Shown here piece after piece: positions 1-10,681 of a stretch of 64,000 nucleotides of DNA (positions within the stretch are counted from its first letter, which is position 1; each line of letters starts with the position of its first letter). The position numbers and the translations under genes were made by a program. The notes below the pieces were generated by a model. The model was given only the letters and a program-made list of their open reading frames with translations, ran no database searches and was not told the origin of the DNA. Source of the DNA: Tricholoma matsutake (taxonomy: Eukaryota; Basidiomycota; Agaricomycetes; Agaricales; Tricholomataceae); contig AP026542.1 of assembly GCA_026075535.2 (NCBI GenBank), forward strand, positions 12,586,001 through 12,650,000. Reading direction: 5' to 3'.

Positions 1-202
1 GAATCGATTCCCAGAGTTTGGAAGTGTCGATATCGAGGTAGCGACAAGCGTGCTTCTTCATATCCTCTGAGTTCGTGACATTGCACGTGGAGAAAAGCAA
101 TTCGAGTTTGTTAAAGTATCTGCGAAGTTCTCGTGGCTGGGTAGGGTCGAATTTCGGAGCTGTGGAATGACCATGAGCTGGCATCGTTGCTTGCGTAGTC
201 AT
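1..202 (-). CDS. gag: Ty3/Gypsy gag, N-terminal part (copy A), cut by window edge
   Basis: The minus strand reads open from an ATG at 202 to the window edge, about 67 residues without a stop. It contains the stretch STAPKFDPTQPRELRRYF followed by a region ending in KKHACRYLDIDTSKLWES. The same protein start recurs in two other elements here (about 19.97 kb plus and 45.84 kb plus), which have similar LTRs upstream. This places it as the gag start of a Ty3/Gypsy-type LTR retrotransposon; gag forms the particle that packages element RNA. The copy is CpG-rich and unbroken, unlike the decayed copies, so it is probably the youngest member here. The rest of the element lies outside the window. Confidence 0.75.
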   Translation of the reverse strand, partial: MTTQATMPAHGHSTAPKFDPTQPRELRRYFNKLELLFSTCNVTNSEDMKKHACRYLDIDTSKLWESI

Positions 203-534
203 GAATGCAATGTTTCTAGGAGTAGGAGTTAAAGCTTGTGTGAATGATGGTAGAGGACTTGAAGTGGTTGGAAGGATGAATGAAGATGTGGATGACGAAG
301 ATGAAGAAGTAGAAGATGATGTTGAGGGTGATGATATTGGTGAAGGGAATAGCCAACAATGAGTTGATTCTGCTTCGGAAACAGGTATAAGAATATCTCC
401 CGATTGTTTGAGAGATTTGAAGGTGTGATGAGTGTCGATCTGTAGGTTTCTAGCTTGTGTTGGCCTAAGCCGGGAGATTCAAGATGGATTAGGTGATGAA
501 ATGATTTAGAAACCCCTCGCGGTGGGCTCCAAAA
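203..534 (-). other. Untranslated leader of Gypsy copy A
   Basis: This lies between the gag start and the LTR end. Read on the minus strand it begins with a TTTTGGAGCCCAC stretch directly after the LTR, which is where a primer-binding site is expected, and continues into sequence that recurs after the LTRs at 18800 and 45521. The minus strand has open reading through much of it, but copies B and C do not conserve that protein, so I do not call a gene. Confidence 0.55.
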
Positions 535-1260
535 TGATATGCTTGACCTGGAAACCCAAACAAAACCTACCAAAATGGCCTTGGATGGTATAACATGAGT
601 TAGAGGAAGGGTGCGAGGTGGTACTAAAAGTCACCAAATTCAACCTGATGGACGCATAAGATGTCTGAGTGGGTACAAAGGGTTTCAAGAACGTCTGAAG
701 GGGCATGAGATCTCCCAATGTAAGTTTGAGGGAGATCAATAAGGTTCGAGGGGTAGAGGAGACGTTCAAGGTAATTGGGAATGGTATAGACAGTTTTACA
801 AAGTGTGTAGAAGGAATATGTGAGTGGGGCAGCAATGATAGTGACAAGGGGCGATAATGATATATGACAGACGAAGGGTTTGAGGGCTAATACGAAATTT
901 CGAGGAAGTTCATGACGATTTGCAGAACTTCGGGCTAGACGAGAGGCTTGGACTCAAGAGCTGAACTCTTAAATCAGACTATAGTGAAGTAAGACGATCT
1001 CCTATCTTTTTCTCAAGTGAGTAACTATTACAAGTTTAAATAAGTTCTGAAGAGGTACTACCAAAAAGGGGAAGGAGAACATGAGGCCTACATGAGGTGA
1101 AGTCTAGGATAAAAGATAAACCTCTATCACTGAGTAAAACAATAAAAGATAAGAATTAAATCTCCGGAGTCCTGATATGTGCAAGATGTACTCATCCTAT
1201 GTCATTACAAACCATCTAAACATTTGAAATTCACCTCATCGTGTCCTTAGTTGTCTTGTG
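535..1260 (-). repeat. 5' LTR of Gypsy copy A
   Basis: The minus-strand sequence ends in GGTTTCCAGGTCAAGCATATCA just before the leader. The same ending (GTTTTGTTTGGGTTTC, then an A/T-rich tail ending ATCA) occurs at 2816, 18799 and 45520. The outer limit is only estimated, because the matching 3' LTR is outside the window. CpG is frequent throughout, in contrast with the LTR of copy B. Confidence 0.5.
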
Positions 1261-1789
1261 CATGCTCAGTCGGTGGCTGAATAGCTTGGTCAACCTTGCT
1301 ATGACTCGTCAGCATGTAGTAAGAGTGCCAGAGGCCATGATGACGGTGGCCGAGCGCATTCAAAGTGTTCCTATATCGTTCAAGGGGGATCAAGGGGGAT
1401 CGAGGTAGCGCAAGGCTGCTCAAAGCCTGTTCGGGAGCATTTCACGAGGCTCAAAGGTGTTCAAGGGGTTCTGAGTGTCATGGGAGATTGATGCAGAACT
1501 GCTGTGAGTGGTTACAGACCTTATAGCGCGAGGTGGACCTATCACTGGATTCCACTCGGATTGGTCCAGTGGAGTCCAACTGGAGTCCCACTGGAGTGAG
1601 TCCAATGGGAGTCCAACCAGAGCCCGCTGATAGGTTGTCTCCTCGGCTCAAAGGCCAATTCACCATTACAACCACATTCTAATCACATCGGCTAACTCCT
1701 ACGATGTCCCAGATGCAGCGCGACCCAGTCTATCGATCGGGATATCATATTGACCGCATCAAAACATCACCAGCGACATCAATTGTACT
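1261..1789. other. Region without recognisable gene; GGAGTCC word cluster
   Basis: No convincing coding region. Positions 1540-1620 hold a cluster of degenerate words such as GGAGTCCAACTGGAGTCCCA, the same type of short word that fills the ends of the KDZ elements further on. It may be a scrap of such an end. The rest is CpG-rich unassigned sequence. Confidence 0.35.
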
Positions 1790-2816
1790 GAGAAACCACA
1801 TTGCACAACCTTAGGACTACTTCGAAAGCCCCTAAGATCCCTCTAAACGACCATCAAACATCCCCGATCAACTTCGAACCAACTGCAACCGTGATCGAAC
1901 ATCGTTTAGTGTCATCGACCATTGTCGAGCATTATCAATCAATATCGAGAGACTACAAGCGACATTGGGCACTGCATTTGTTATCTATAATGTGGAAGAC
2001 CATGCGCCAGGAAGTATTCCAACTCATGCTCAAACCTGCTGGTAGTAGGTCAGCCTCGTTCCAAGTCCCTATCATGTACAGAACCTGCTGGACGGATTAT
2101 TGCAAGACTTAGCGCGGTTTATACACAAAGGACAGTCTCTTTTAGTTCTTTCCCTTTATTACTCCTTCATCATATGATATATCTCTTTCTTGTTCGGATT
2201 CCAGTCTCCTTTTTGGCCTTGTCCCTTAACTCATATCTTTTGCCTCATGTTCTACACATGTTTCTTATACCATTTTAGGAAATTTCTTTTAAAACATATA
2301 AAAGTCTGTAGTATCTACTTGAAAATACAAGAAATTGTCTTCACCTATCGTCTCGCATACAGTTCTAAGCATCCAATCAATCTTCTAAAACAATCTAAGT
2401 CTCTACAAGTTTTCTCAATCAACAAGAAACCTCTGCAATCATCATCATCCTCGATCTTCCTTCGATCCTCTTGTCGCTAGCACTAGTAACCAGTGCAACA
2501 CTTTATAGCCATTGGCTATAGCCTTCATATACTATCGACCTATCGAAAGGTCCTCCGAATTCACACATCAACCATTGACGATAAACATTGTTCACCGTCG
2601 ATCTCGTTGATCGTCCTCGATATCGATCAATATTTGATTGGACCATGCCAAACACCTTCGTCTCCTATAGCACTACCTTCACGACTAGTACCAACTAGTT
2701 ATCTTCCCATAGGTTGGACCATGAACATTTGGAAAATCTTGCACCCTTCCTCTGACTTGTGTTATACCATCTGAAGCCATTTTGTGGTTTTGTTTGGGTT
2801 TCCGGGTTGAGCATCA
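1790..2816 (+). repeat. Solo LTR or LTR fragment, Gypsy family A/B/C
   Basis: The 3' end (2750-2816) has the family ending: CCATCTGAAGCC, GTTTTGTTTGGGTTTCC and GAGCATCA. It is followed not by the leader and primer site but by unrelated sequence, so this is a solo LTR or a 3' LTR whose element is gone. The left border is an estimate. A T-rich stretch at about 2160-2300 resembles the promoter-side part of the other LTRs at 18.2 and 54.7 kb. Confidence 0.45.
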
Positions 2817-2865
2817 TCACTGCACCAATTGATTATTATTATTATTATTAATAACAGAAAAATAT

Positions 2866-2948
2866 TTTGACCCACATGAGGATTGAACCCTCACCAGTTT
2901 ACTTACATAACATAATGGTAACACATTAACCACTAGACCACCTAGGCA
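2866..2948 (-). repeat. tRNA-like module at left end of KDZ copy 1
   Basis: On the minus strand there is an A-box-like TGGTCTAGTGG and, 51 nt downstream, a B-box-like GGTTCAATCC. The B box sits in a perfect five-pair T-arm (TGAGG and CCTCA around the loop GTTCAAT). The acceptor stem does not pair well, so this is not a normal tRNA gene. It points outward, away from the transposase gene. Equivalent modules occur near the ends of two other elements in this window. Confidence 0.55.
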
Positions 2949-3899
2949 TTTATTGATGCTTGAATACATAACACTATCACTATCACCCAGTTTATGCACA
3001 CTGCCACAGCTGCAAAATTCACCAACCGCTGCACTGCCACAACTGCCACATCAACCATTACCACCAACCGCTCAACTGTCACATCACCATCGCCACCCAT
3101 CCACATCAACAACGCTATCAAAACATGCCAGCAACCAGATCAGCCAACTCTGGCACTCACTACAGCACTGATCAGAAGCAATCCCCAAAGCCAAAAGCAC
3201 GCAAATGTGCTCGATCATTGCTGGACAACAAACCTAAGCAGAAGAAAGCACGAAAGGAGAGCGAGGGGAGCGAGACCAACAATGAGCAGGAAGAAAAGAA
3301 GAAAGGGAACACAAAGGACCAGGAGAAGGAGAAAAAGGCAAAGAGGAACAAGGGAGCAAGGTATGCCACCCCTGCCGTTGCAGTCCTGTGCTGACAGGAT
3401 GGCATTTTTTTCTTTCAGAAAGACTTCATTAGAACGGGCACGAGAGGATGCGGCTGCTGAGGCAGCTGGTACCCTGCCCAAGCTTCTGAGGTAAGTTTTT
3501 TTTGTTCTTTTTCTATTTCTATTTCTATTTCTTTCTACTGACATTTCTAATATAGGGCTGAACTCATTCTTGAAATGAGTGGGCTATCGGTAGCCCCCCA
3601 CTGCGTGCTCTCTTGCCAGCAGCAACAGCCCACCCAGCTCTCGCCCCAATGGGCTTCCCACGACGCTCAGATGTCGTAACCCCCAAAGCCTCCAAAAATG
3701 CCAGTGACAGTGGCAACAAGCAGGGCAACGGCAACAAGGGGAAGAACAACAACCCCAGCGATAATGACAATGAAAGCACTGATGACGACAGCCAGCACCA
3801 GGGGAAGGATGACGACAGCAATGGCGATGACCAGCACAAGGGGGACAACTGTGAGAGTGACAACAATGACAACGAAAGCAGTGGGAATGATGAGGAGGA

Positions 3900-3985
3900 G
3901 GACAACAACAACAGCGATGAGGAGGACAACAACAACAGCGATGAGGAGGACAACAACAACAACAACAACAACAACAGCGAGAAGA
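3900..3985 (+). repeat. AAC/GAGGAC microsatellite inside transposase exon
   Basis: Repeats of AGCGATGAGGAGGACAACAA run into (AAC)n. In frame they encode an Asp/Glu/Asn-rich linker. The antisense reading frame is a long Leu/Ser run and is only a shadow. Confidence 0.8.
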
Positions 3986-6829
3986 ACAACAACGAGCAGA
4001 ACAACGGGAAGACGAAGACCAGCAGGAAGATGAAGAATGGCGAGAAGAACAACAACAATGAAATTCAGCTATCTATCAATAGGAATGTGAACCTGCTTTC
4101 CAGTCTGTTATGCATACAGAATCTCTATCTATATCGCCAACCCTTACTCGTGATTCTACTCCTGCCTCACTTTCAACTTTGGCTACTACCACTCTCACTG
4201 CCTCACTTTTGACTTTGGCTACTACCACTCTCACTCCCTTCAAGAACGATCTTATAACTTGTCTCAATATTCCATCAAATTTGGCTGATTGTACTGATGG
4301 TGGTCTTCACATTGGCTATCAAAAGTATAAAGCATTCTTAGAGGCCAATGCAACTTTGGCTGCACTCTGTGCTTCCAGAGAATGGGAAGGAAGGAAGCCT
4401 TCAGTCACTGATTCGATTGAAATTTTTCAGTCTAAATCCATGTGGCATGCCAACCATTCCAAAGCTTTCTCCTGAGTATCTGACTATCCTGAGATGGTGA
4501 GCTGGTTGGAGAGGAGGAAAGATACTCCTTCCAATATTGAGCTTTGGGGCTATGAGAAGGTTGCATACAATTTCAAGGATCTTTTGGATGGCAAAGCCAA
4601 AGAAGTGGGTAAATCAGGGGGCAAGAGCAAAGGAAAGATGAAGTCGAAGGATGAAGTGGTGCTGGTAGTGGTAGTGGGTCCAAGAAGAAAGGTGACAAGA
4701 AGAAGAAGGGTTCAAAGTAAGTAAATAGTTAGAGCCCATGCAATTGCAATAGTTTTTTGAGCTTGCTGCCTTATAGCATGTGGCAAATTCATCCTCTGGA
4801 ATTCCTTCAAGTTTTAATCTGGAAGATTGTTTTAAATCTGAACCAGCTGCAACTTTTATTATGGATATCAATTATCTTCAATATCCTACCAACTGTCACT
4901 GCTCTACCCGAGGAAAGCTCATTCCCAGAAATCCCCTTCAAACTGTTCAGCCAATTTATTCAGGATAATTTCAGTTCCAAAATTTCACTTTCAACAGTTC
5001 TTGTTATTCTGTTCACTATGACAGATAACACAGACTTGTTGAATTTACATTCAAGGCAACAAAATCCAAAATGCACAGGAGAAAAATGTGTCACCATTTC
5101 TAGTTGGATGAAATGCCTTGCTCGTGCAATGGAGAATAAATTGTACAAGCAACAAGATGTCAGGTTACTCAAGAAATCAGACAATGTCACTGAAACAAAG
5201 ACAAGAATCAACAATATTGGAATTAAACTTGATGCACTGGCCAAGCTGTTGGATTTAAATCCTTATAATGACAATGGTCAATTTCAGCAGAAGCTCAAGC
5301 CAGTTTCACACAAATCTATTGATCCAATCCATGTTATATGTCCTAACTCATATGAATGCAAAACTTTGAACTGTCAACCCTGGTCACTGCTGCAAATCAC
5401 TAAATCACGAGATATTCCATTGGTGACCTTAATCAAAGGCTTTGGATATTATGAAGATGTTCCAGTATTGACTGGGAAATGTCCAGATTGTCAAACTGCT
5501 TATCATGCAGATCATGAACATACACCAGTTTCTGGTGAACAAGGTTGATTTGACAGACTATATCTGAATTCTGCCAAGTACATTAAAGCTGGACAGAATA
5601 TCTGGGTGGATAGGCTGTTTTCCAACATTTGTATAGCTTTAATGCTTCAGCTGCAGCCATTACAGAATTTTGGAATAATGCTTTCTGGGAAAACCTATCA
5701 GGAACCTGTCCAAAACTTTCTTGGTGTCAGACTTGGCATACATATGTCCAAGAATCAATTCGTACAGTTGCCTCTGCATCAGGCATTAATCTTGTGCTCC
5801 AAGATGGTCTTGCAATTGATGAAGTCACAAAAGAGGCATTTGAAATATTAGGAGAAGGTGGAATGATACAGGCTGCAGATCAACATTCATGCTCAGAATG
5901 TACTCACCAGTACAAGGGCGCTTCTGATGTAATTGCAGGAGGTGATCTAGCAGCAATAGTTGGAGTGGATGAAAATACACCTGTGCCTGCATATGAAGGT
6001 GATAAAACCCTTGAAAATGAAGGACAAGAACAAAATACTACAGGCAATCTAGAGAGCCCCCAAGATGGTGACAATATGGATATTGATTATTCACCTGTCA
6101 AACTTGTGGTGATGGATGGGATTGTTATGGGGCCTAATGTATGTATTTTGACTGTTACATATAACTAAAGCTAATAGCTTTCTAGCATTGTGCATATGAA
6201 GATTGCACATCTCAACTTGCCAATTCTCGTGGAGGAGCATTTTGTGCATTACATGAATCTGAATATGGGGCTAAATGCAGAATCCATGGCTGTACCAATC
6301 AGAAAGTTGTTATGACTCAAGCATGCCCACAGCATCAGGAACAATAGAAGAAACACACTGAAAAACACAACCAACACACTTTTTCTGGCATCCGGAGAAT
6401 ATTGTGGTGACCAAATGAAAATATACCTTGGACAGCTCCAATTACTGAGAATGTACAACCACATGATGAACCTGCCCCAGAGCCACAAAGGACCAATTAT
6501 TTCACTGCCCCAAGATTCTATTGTGTGGAAACTATATGTGCTCCATGTGGTGTTGTTATTGCATGGGCAAAGTTTGCCAAATTGGAGTCACCAACAAATA
6601 TTTTGGCATTTCTGGAAAAGGTATATCCTACAGAAGAATCCTGACCAGCATATATCTGCATAGACAAAGCATGTCTTGTGCTTTGTACTAGTATTGCCAA
6701 TGGGTCTTGGGAGTCTATTTGGAAGAAAACAACTCGATTCATAGTTGATGCCTACCATTATATCAATCATTGTGCATCAGACTTTTTGTGCCGAAAGTGG
6801 TGTAATCCTGCTCCTATGAATGGCTCAGC

Positions 6830-7316
6830 TAGTCTTTCAAGGTCCAGTTGCAGCAACTGCAAAAAACTGCAACCCAACTGAACTGCAACTGGTGGCAACT
6901 GGACTTTTCAGTTGCAGTTGCTGGGTTTTCTTAATGAGCAACTGCAGTTGTACAACTGGTTGCAACCGGTTGCAACATGTGGCTGTGCAGTAGCATAATC
7001 ATGCATGTTTTCCTATTAAAATAAGCCTAAAATCATCAAAAATGGTCAAGAAATAAGCAAGTTATGATCAAAACAATTATTCTACTCATAATATACCTTA
7101 GCTTTGGTTGTTTTACTTGATTTTTATATATTACAAGGCACAGATACATGACAATTAATTTTCTGCACCTGAAAGTGCTAGTTATAACTGGTTGTAACCA
7201 GTTTACAACCAGTTGTGACCAGTTGCAGTTGCAGTTGTTGACAATTGCCTTGTCTTGCAACCAGTTGCAGTTGCAGTTGCTCCACAACTGCAACACAACT
7301 GGACCTTCAAAGACTA
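6830..7316. mobile_element. hAT-type MITE inserted in KDZ copy 1 gene
   Basis: The 487-bp insertion starts TAGTCTTTCAAGGTCCAGTTG and ends with the inverted form (CAACTGGACCTTCAAAGACTA). It is flanked by an exact 8-bp duplication, GGCTCAGC at 6822-6829 and 7317-7324. An 8-bp duplication with TAG-type ends is the hAT signature. Removing one duplicate restores the reading frame across NGSAPN, matching copy 2 (DGSAPN). The interior is packed with GCAACTGCAGTTG-like words and has no ORF. Confidence 0.85.
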
Positions 7317-7679
7317 GGCTCAGCCCCTAATTTCATTATTGTTGAAGAGGATGAACAAGGGAGACAGCATTACAAGCATGCATTTAATACTCAGGTAAGC
7401 CTTCACTAACTTCAGTCATGATTGATACAATACAATAAATATATCACAGGCATGTGAGCAATTGAATGCATGGCTAGGGGGATATGAATCAATTCTTAAA
7501 AGGATGACCCCAGGCAACTTCAATTGGTTCTTGCATACCATGCTATTTTATCACACTGGGCATGTTATTAACAAACAAACAAGAAAAGCCAGTAACTTGA
7601 CTAATAATGGTGATAGTGATGGTAATGGTGATGATGATGACATGTAGGTAGTTTCTGATAGTAATATTATGGTCTTGTG

Positions 7680-8164
7680 GTTGAATTCCACTTGGAGTCC
7701 AGTTGGAGTCCAGTTGGAGTCCGATTGGACTATGTAGAGCAAATATAAACTTTGTAAATTGTATCTCATGACCCTAATATGGTAAAAATATGTCAGGCAC
7801 ATGGCTCAGGTGGTTAGAGCACTCCGAAATCTGCTTATTTAAGCTGGAGAGCAGAGGTTGAGGGTTCAAGTCTTGAACATGCAAATATTTTATATTTTCA
7901 GATGCAAGCTTGAGTGATAAGTTCTGAGTCCCTGTCCAATCTGACTGGAGTCTGAGCAGACTGGAGTCATAACAGGATAATGACTTGTGAATTGCTTAAG
8001 TAGCATTGAACATGTTCATCTGGTTGGACTCCCAGTGGACTCTGGTTGGACTCCAGTGGGGGAATGAACTCTACTTGACTTAATGTAGTTCAACTGGACT
8101 CCACTCAGACTCCAGTCAGTCCGGTTGGAGTCCACTAGGACAGGTGGGGGACTGTAAAGTACTG
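7680..8164 (+). repeat. Right terminal region of KDZ copy 1
   Basis: Tandem and scattered words of the type TTGGAGTCCAG fill 7690-7730 and 7930-8140. The sequence ends GTGGGGGACTGTAAAGTACTG at 8164. The same end, with a near-identical 130-bp approach, is found at 15510-15650. These words are candidates for transposase binding sites. Confidence 0.65.
7795..7888 (+). repeat. tRNA-like module at right end of KDZ copy 1
   Basis: The plus strand has an A box (TGGCTCAGGTGG at 7802) and a B box (GGTTCAAGTC at 7863), 61 nt apart, a spacing like that of a tRNA with an intron or long arm. It points outward, toward the right terminus, as a mirror of the left module at 2866-2948. Confidence 0.5.
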
Positions 8165-9521
8165 GGTATTTGGGTTGTTTTATGTAGTGGGATCAAATTC
8201 ACACTCTCAGGCTGGCCTAGGTGTGGTAGAAGATGCAAGAAGTATTCTCCATGGCAGACTAGAATATCCTGCACATGCCAAGCATAATTCATTAGAAGTG
8301 GGCTCGTTTTGTCACCAGAATTTATTTTATTTGTTGCACTACATAAGTGGAAGTCTTTCAGATTGTCGAGGTTGATTCTGATTGGAACGGCATCTGGGGA
8401 TGGGTTCCACAGGTCCTTCTGCCATAACTGTTGAGAACAGTGGGTGCTTTGCAATTCTCAACTCCAAATAAAGGAATTGCAGTAGCCAATGTTGCACTGA
8501 TGAATTTAGATGGGTTTTTGACTGTTAGCTCAGGGGATGTAAAGCTGATATCAAAATTGTTGTAAGCTAATGAAGTTGTTAGGTGGTGCACTGCTTACCT
8601 GATTTTCTTTGCAGCTTCTTTGACAATGAGGTAACAGCACGATGGATGGATGTGAGGCTGATTGACAGACCAGCATGGGCAAGTGTCTTGATAACCTTTT
8701 CGGGAACTGATGTTGAGTGATAGAATATGCCAAGCATGCTCTCAAGGTAATTGCATCTCTTGTTCATACTCTGTAAAGAGATGCTGATACAGACAACAGA
8801 CTTCTGATTTGATTAGTGTGATTAAAGCATGTCAGTCAAAAATAATGGATATGCTTACAATAGATAGTAATGCTGTGTTTTGTGTGATGGCATGGATACA
8901 TCTTTTCTTTGCCTTCCTCTCAGGTTCAGTGATGCTCTTGTCCTTATCTCCCTCAGAATCAGCATCCATACCAACACCCCCAATCTCCCCCAAGTCCCCT
9001 TCATTATCAGATGTATCCACTGTGACCTTTGCTCCCATCTGGGCAGTAGGTGTAGACACATGGCACCATAACAGATTTGCATCAAGAAGACCTGAAACTA
9101 AAAGCCACAAATATGGTGCTTTACTCTAGATCTTGTCAGACATGGCATGCATAATGGAGCCCTCGAGATAATCACTAGAGGGTGTGGAAGTGTTGAAATG
9201 CAAGCCACTATTTTCTTCAGTGAGAGTTGTGACCTCTCTGCAAAGCTTCTTCTGTATGGTATCCAGTGCCCAGACAAATATCTGCTCCAAGTGAGGAGAC
9301 TTGTACTGAAGAAGATCTGCACAGATGCCGGCTGCACTGAACAGAAGGTTGTCTTGAGCTAAAAAATTTGAATGTCTATTAGTGTCACAATCACTAACAG
9401 AGGGTTGCACGTCCAGTAAGCCATGGAAGAAAGTTGAAATGGTGAGGTGATTGTCATGAAGGGACAAGCAAACACTTGTAAGATGGGTCTCAAGGTCCAT
9501 TCTGTTCCTATAGTTGTGCAT
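8165..9521 (-). pseudogene. DUF6589-like protein, truncated by KDZ copy 1
   Basis: Read on the minus strand from about 9521, the pieces are: HLEQIFVWALDTIQKKLC and DYLEGSIMH (9126-9500), SKAPYLWLLVSGLLDANL after a single TAG (9120), an acidic linker with DLGEIGG, RCNYLESMLGIFYHSTSVP and LAHAGLSISLTSIHRAVTS (8580-8760), AYNNFDISF and SKFISATLATAIPLFGVE (8440-8580), then HVQDILVCHGEYF and IPLHKTTQIP. The order and motifs match the DUF6589 family of multicopy mushroom proteins as I remember it; function unknown. Reading stops exactly where the KDZ terminal repeat begins (8164), so the remainder of the gene was cut off there. At least one intron and one nonsense codon are visible. Confidence 0.65.
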
Positions 9522-9736
9522 TGACTTAGATTCATTTTAATCTACTATTGATGAATCAATTAGATAGATGCAAGGTGACCACATGAAGGGGATATGCACA
9601 TGCAATTTTGCAAGTGCTGCCAGTTGCTATGGCGCAGTAAAACTTCACCAACTTTCAGATTAACATTGATGTATTATATAAACATACTAAAAATGAAATT
9701 TTTGTACTAGGATTTATTTTACCGTGCCTGCAACTG
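9522..9736. other. Unassigned sequence between DUF6589 remnant and KDZ copy 2
   Basis: No gene or repeat recognised apart from GCAACTG at 9730-9736, the probable left target-site duplicate of KDZ copy 2. Confidence 0.4.
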
Positions 9737-10002
9737 CAAGTACTTTACACTCCCCCACCTATTCCAGTTGGATTCTGGTTTGTCCGGCCAGAATTTCTGG
9801 AATTTCTGGAATCCGGTGGAATTTTTTTTGTATGTATTTTTCCCTATGCAGCATAATTCTGGTCGGAATAAGGATCCAATTTACACCTGGAATCCCTGGA
9901 ATCTGACCAGACTCATTACAACTGGATTCACCAGAGTCACCCAGATGCATGACCAACCGCACAACCGGACAGCACATGCTTTACCAAATAAAAGTTTCAC
10001 AT

Positions 10003-10076
10003 CCAACAAGAATCGAACACTCGACCATGGGTTGAACCATAAATAGAACAGCACACTTAACCACTTAGCTACCAAG
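10003..10076 (-). repeat. tRNA-like module at left end of KDZ copy 2
   Basis: On the minus strand an A-box-like TAGCTAAGTGG and a B-box-like TGTTCGATTC lie 52 nt apart. As in copy 1, the module lies upstream of the transposase gene and points away from it. No matching module was found at the right end of this copy. Confidence 0.5.
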
Positions 10077-10518
10077 TCGTTCTCTTTACCCAACATTTGA
10101 CACTTTTATTACCCAATTAAGGTGCATGGTAACAAATCATCATCAGTAATAGTGCATCACAGCTGTGTGATGTGTTGTCACAAGCGCTCTCACACACAAC
10201 CACACCACAGTAACCCAACCACCAACACATCGCGACCCCATCCACCAACCACCCCCATCAAAAACCATGCCAACCACCCATGCCAACAAATGCAACAAGG
10301 GATCCAGCCCATTGCCATCGAAATCCCTGCCCAAATTGGGATTGCAAACCCACAAACGTGCCATATCAGCACTTGAAAAGGACAGCTCAAAGAAAGTGAA
10401 GCGAGATGAGGAGAAGGAAGAAGAGGAATGGTCTGGGAAGGGGAAAGGTAGCAAAAGGTAAGTAACCCAGCTCTTCTATCCAGCCATTATGGTACTAACA
10501 TTCTGTTCCTTTTTACAG

Positions 10519-10681
10519 GACCTCGAAAAAAGGCTCGAAAGGACAGGGTGCAGCTTCAGCCACCCCTTTAAGGTATGTTTCTTTTTTATCATCATTATGG
10601 TATACTAACATGCTATTCCTTTTACAGGACCTCGAAAAGAGGCTTGAAAGGACAGGGTGCGGCTTTGGCTGCCCCTTTAAG
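10519..10681 (+). repeat. Tandem duplicated exon in KDZ copy 2
   Basis: Exons 10519-10572 and 10628-10681 are both 54 nt, both start GACCTCGAAAA, both end CCCCTTTAAG followed by GTATGT. They encode RTSKKGSKGQGAASATPL and RTSKRGLKGQGAALAAPL-like segments, basic and probably nuclear-targeting. The intervening intron is duplicated too. Confidence 0.8.

Larger units (their letters stand above)
3125..7647 (+). pseudogene. KDZ-type transposase with CxC5/CxC6 cysteine clusters, copy 1, broken
   Basis: The start (MPATRSANSG) opens a basic lysine-rich exon of about 89 codons. Further exons carry an acidic Asn/Asp low-complexity tract (3690-4060), a conserved region ending SNIELWGYEKVAYNF, a segment with SLSTVLVILFTMTDN (about 4990), and the first cysteine cluster (CPNSYECKTLNC, then CPDCQTAYHADHEH). 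The second cluster and catalytic region follow: VVMDGIVMGPN, YCVETICAPCGVV, ICIDKACLVL, FIVDAYHYINH, and at the end QACEQLNAWLGGYESILK. The VVMDG Asp, VDAYHY Asp and GGYES Glu are my candidate DDE residues. Stops at about 4475, 5548 and 6348, frameshifts near 5630 and 6400, and a MITE at 6830 break it. The order of segments matches copy 2 at 10267-15254 throughout. Assignment to the KDZ/CxC5-CxC6 family is from memory. Confidence 0.72.
2820..8164 (+). mobile_element. KDZ-type DNA transposon, copy 1 (left terminus lost)
   Basis: The right end reads GGTGGGGGACTGTAAAGTACTG and stops at 8164. It is the complement of the terminal repeat of copy 2 (CAAGTACTTTACACTCCCCC at 9737). The left terminus is absent: sequence of the element begins directly after the solo LTR at about 2820, so the LTR insertion or a deletion removed it. 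Inside are outward-facing tRNA-like modules, a multi-exon transposase gene in plus orientation, and a right arm filled with GGAGTCCAGTT words (7680-8150). A hAT-type MITE sits inside the gene. The element is decayed, with several stops and frameshifts. Confidence 0.7.

Noticed and set aside
2866..2948. Functional tRNA gene (and the other four modules)
   Set aside because: A and B boxes and one T-arm fit, but acceptor stems do not pair and anticodon arms are poor; called tRNA-like only.
3564..4058. Leu/Ser-rich minus-strand ORF
   Set aside because: Shadow of the AAC/GAC low-complexity coding tract.
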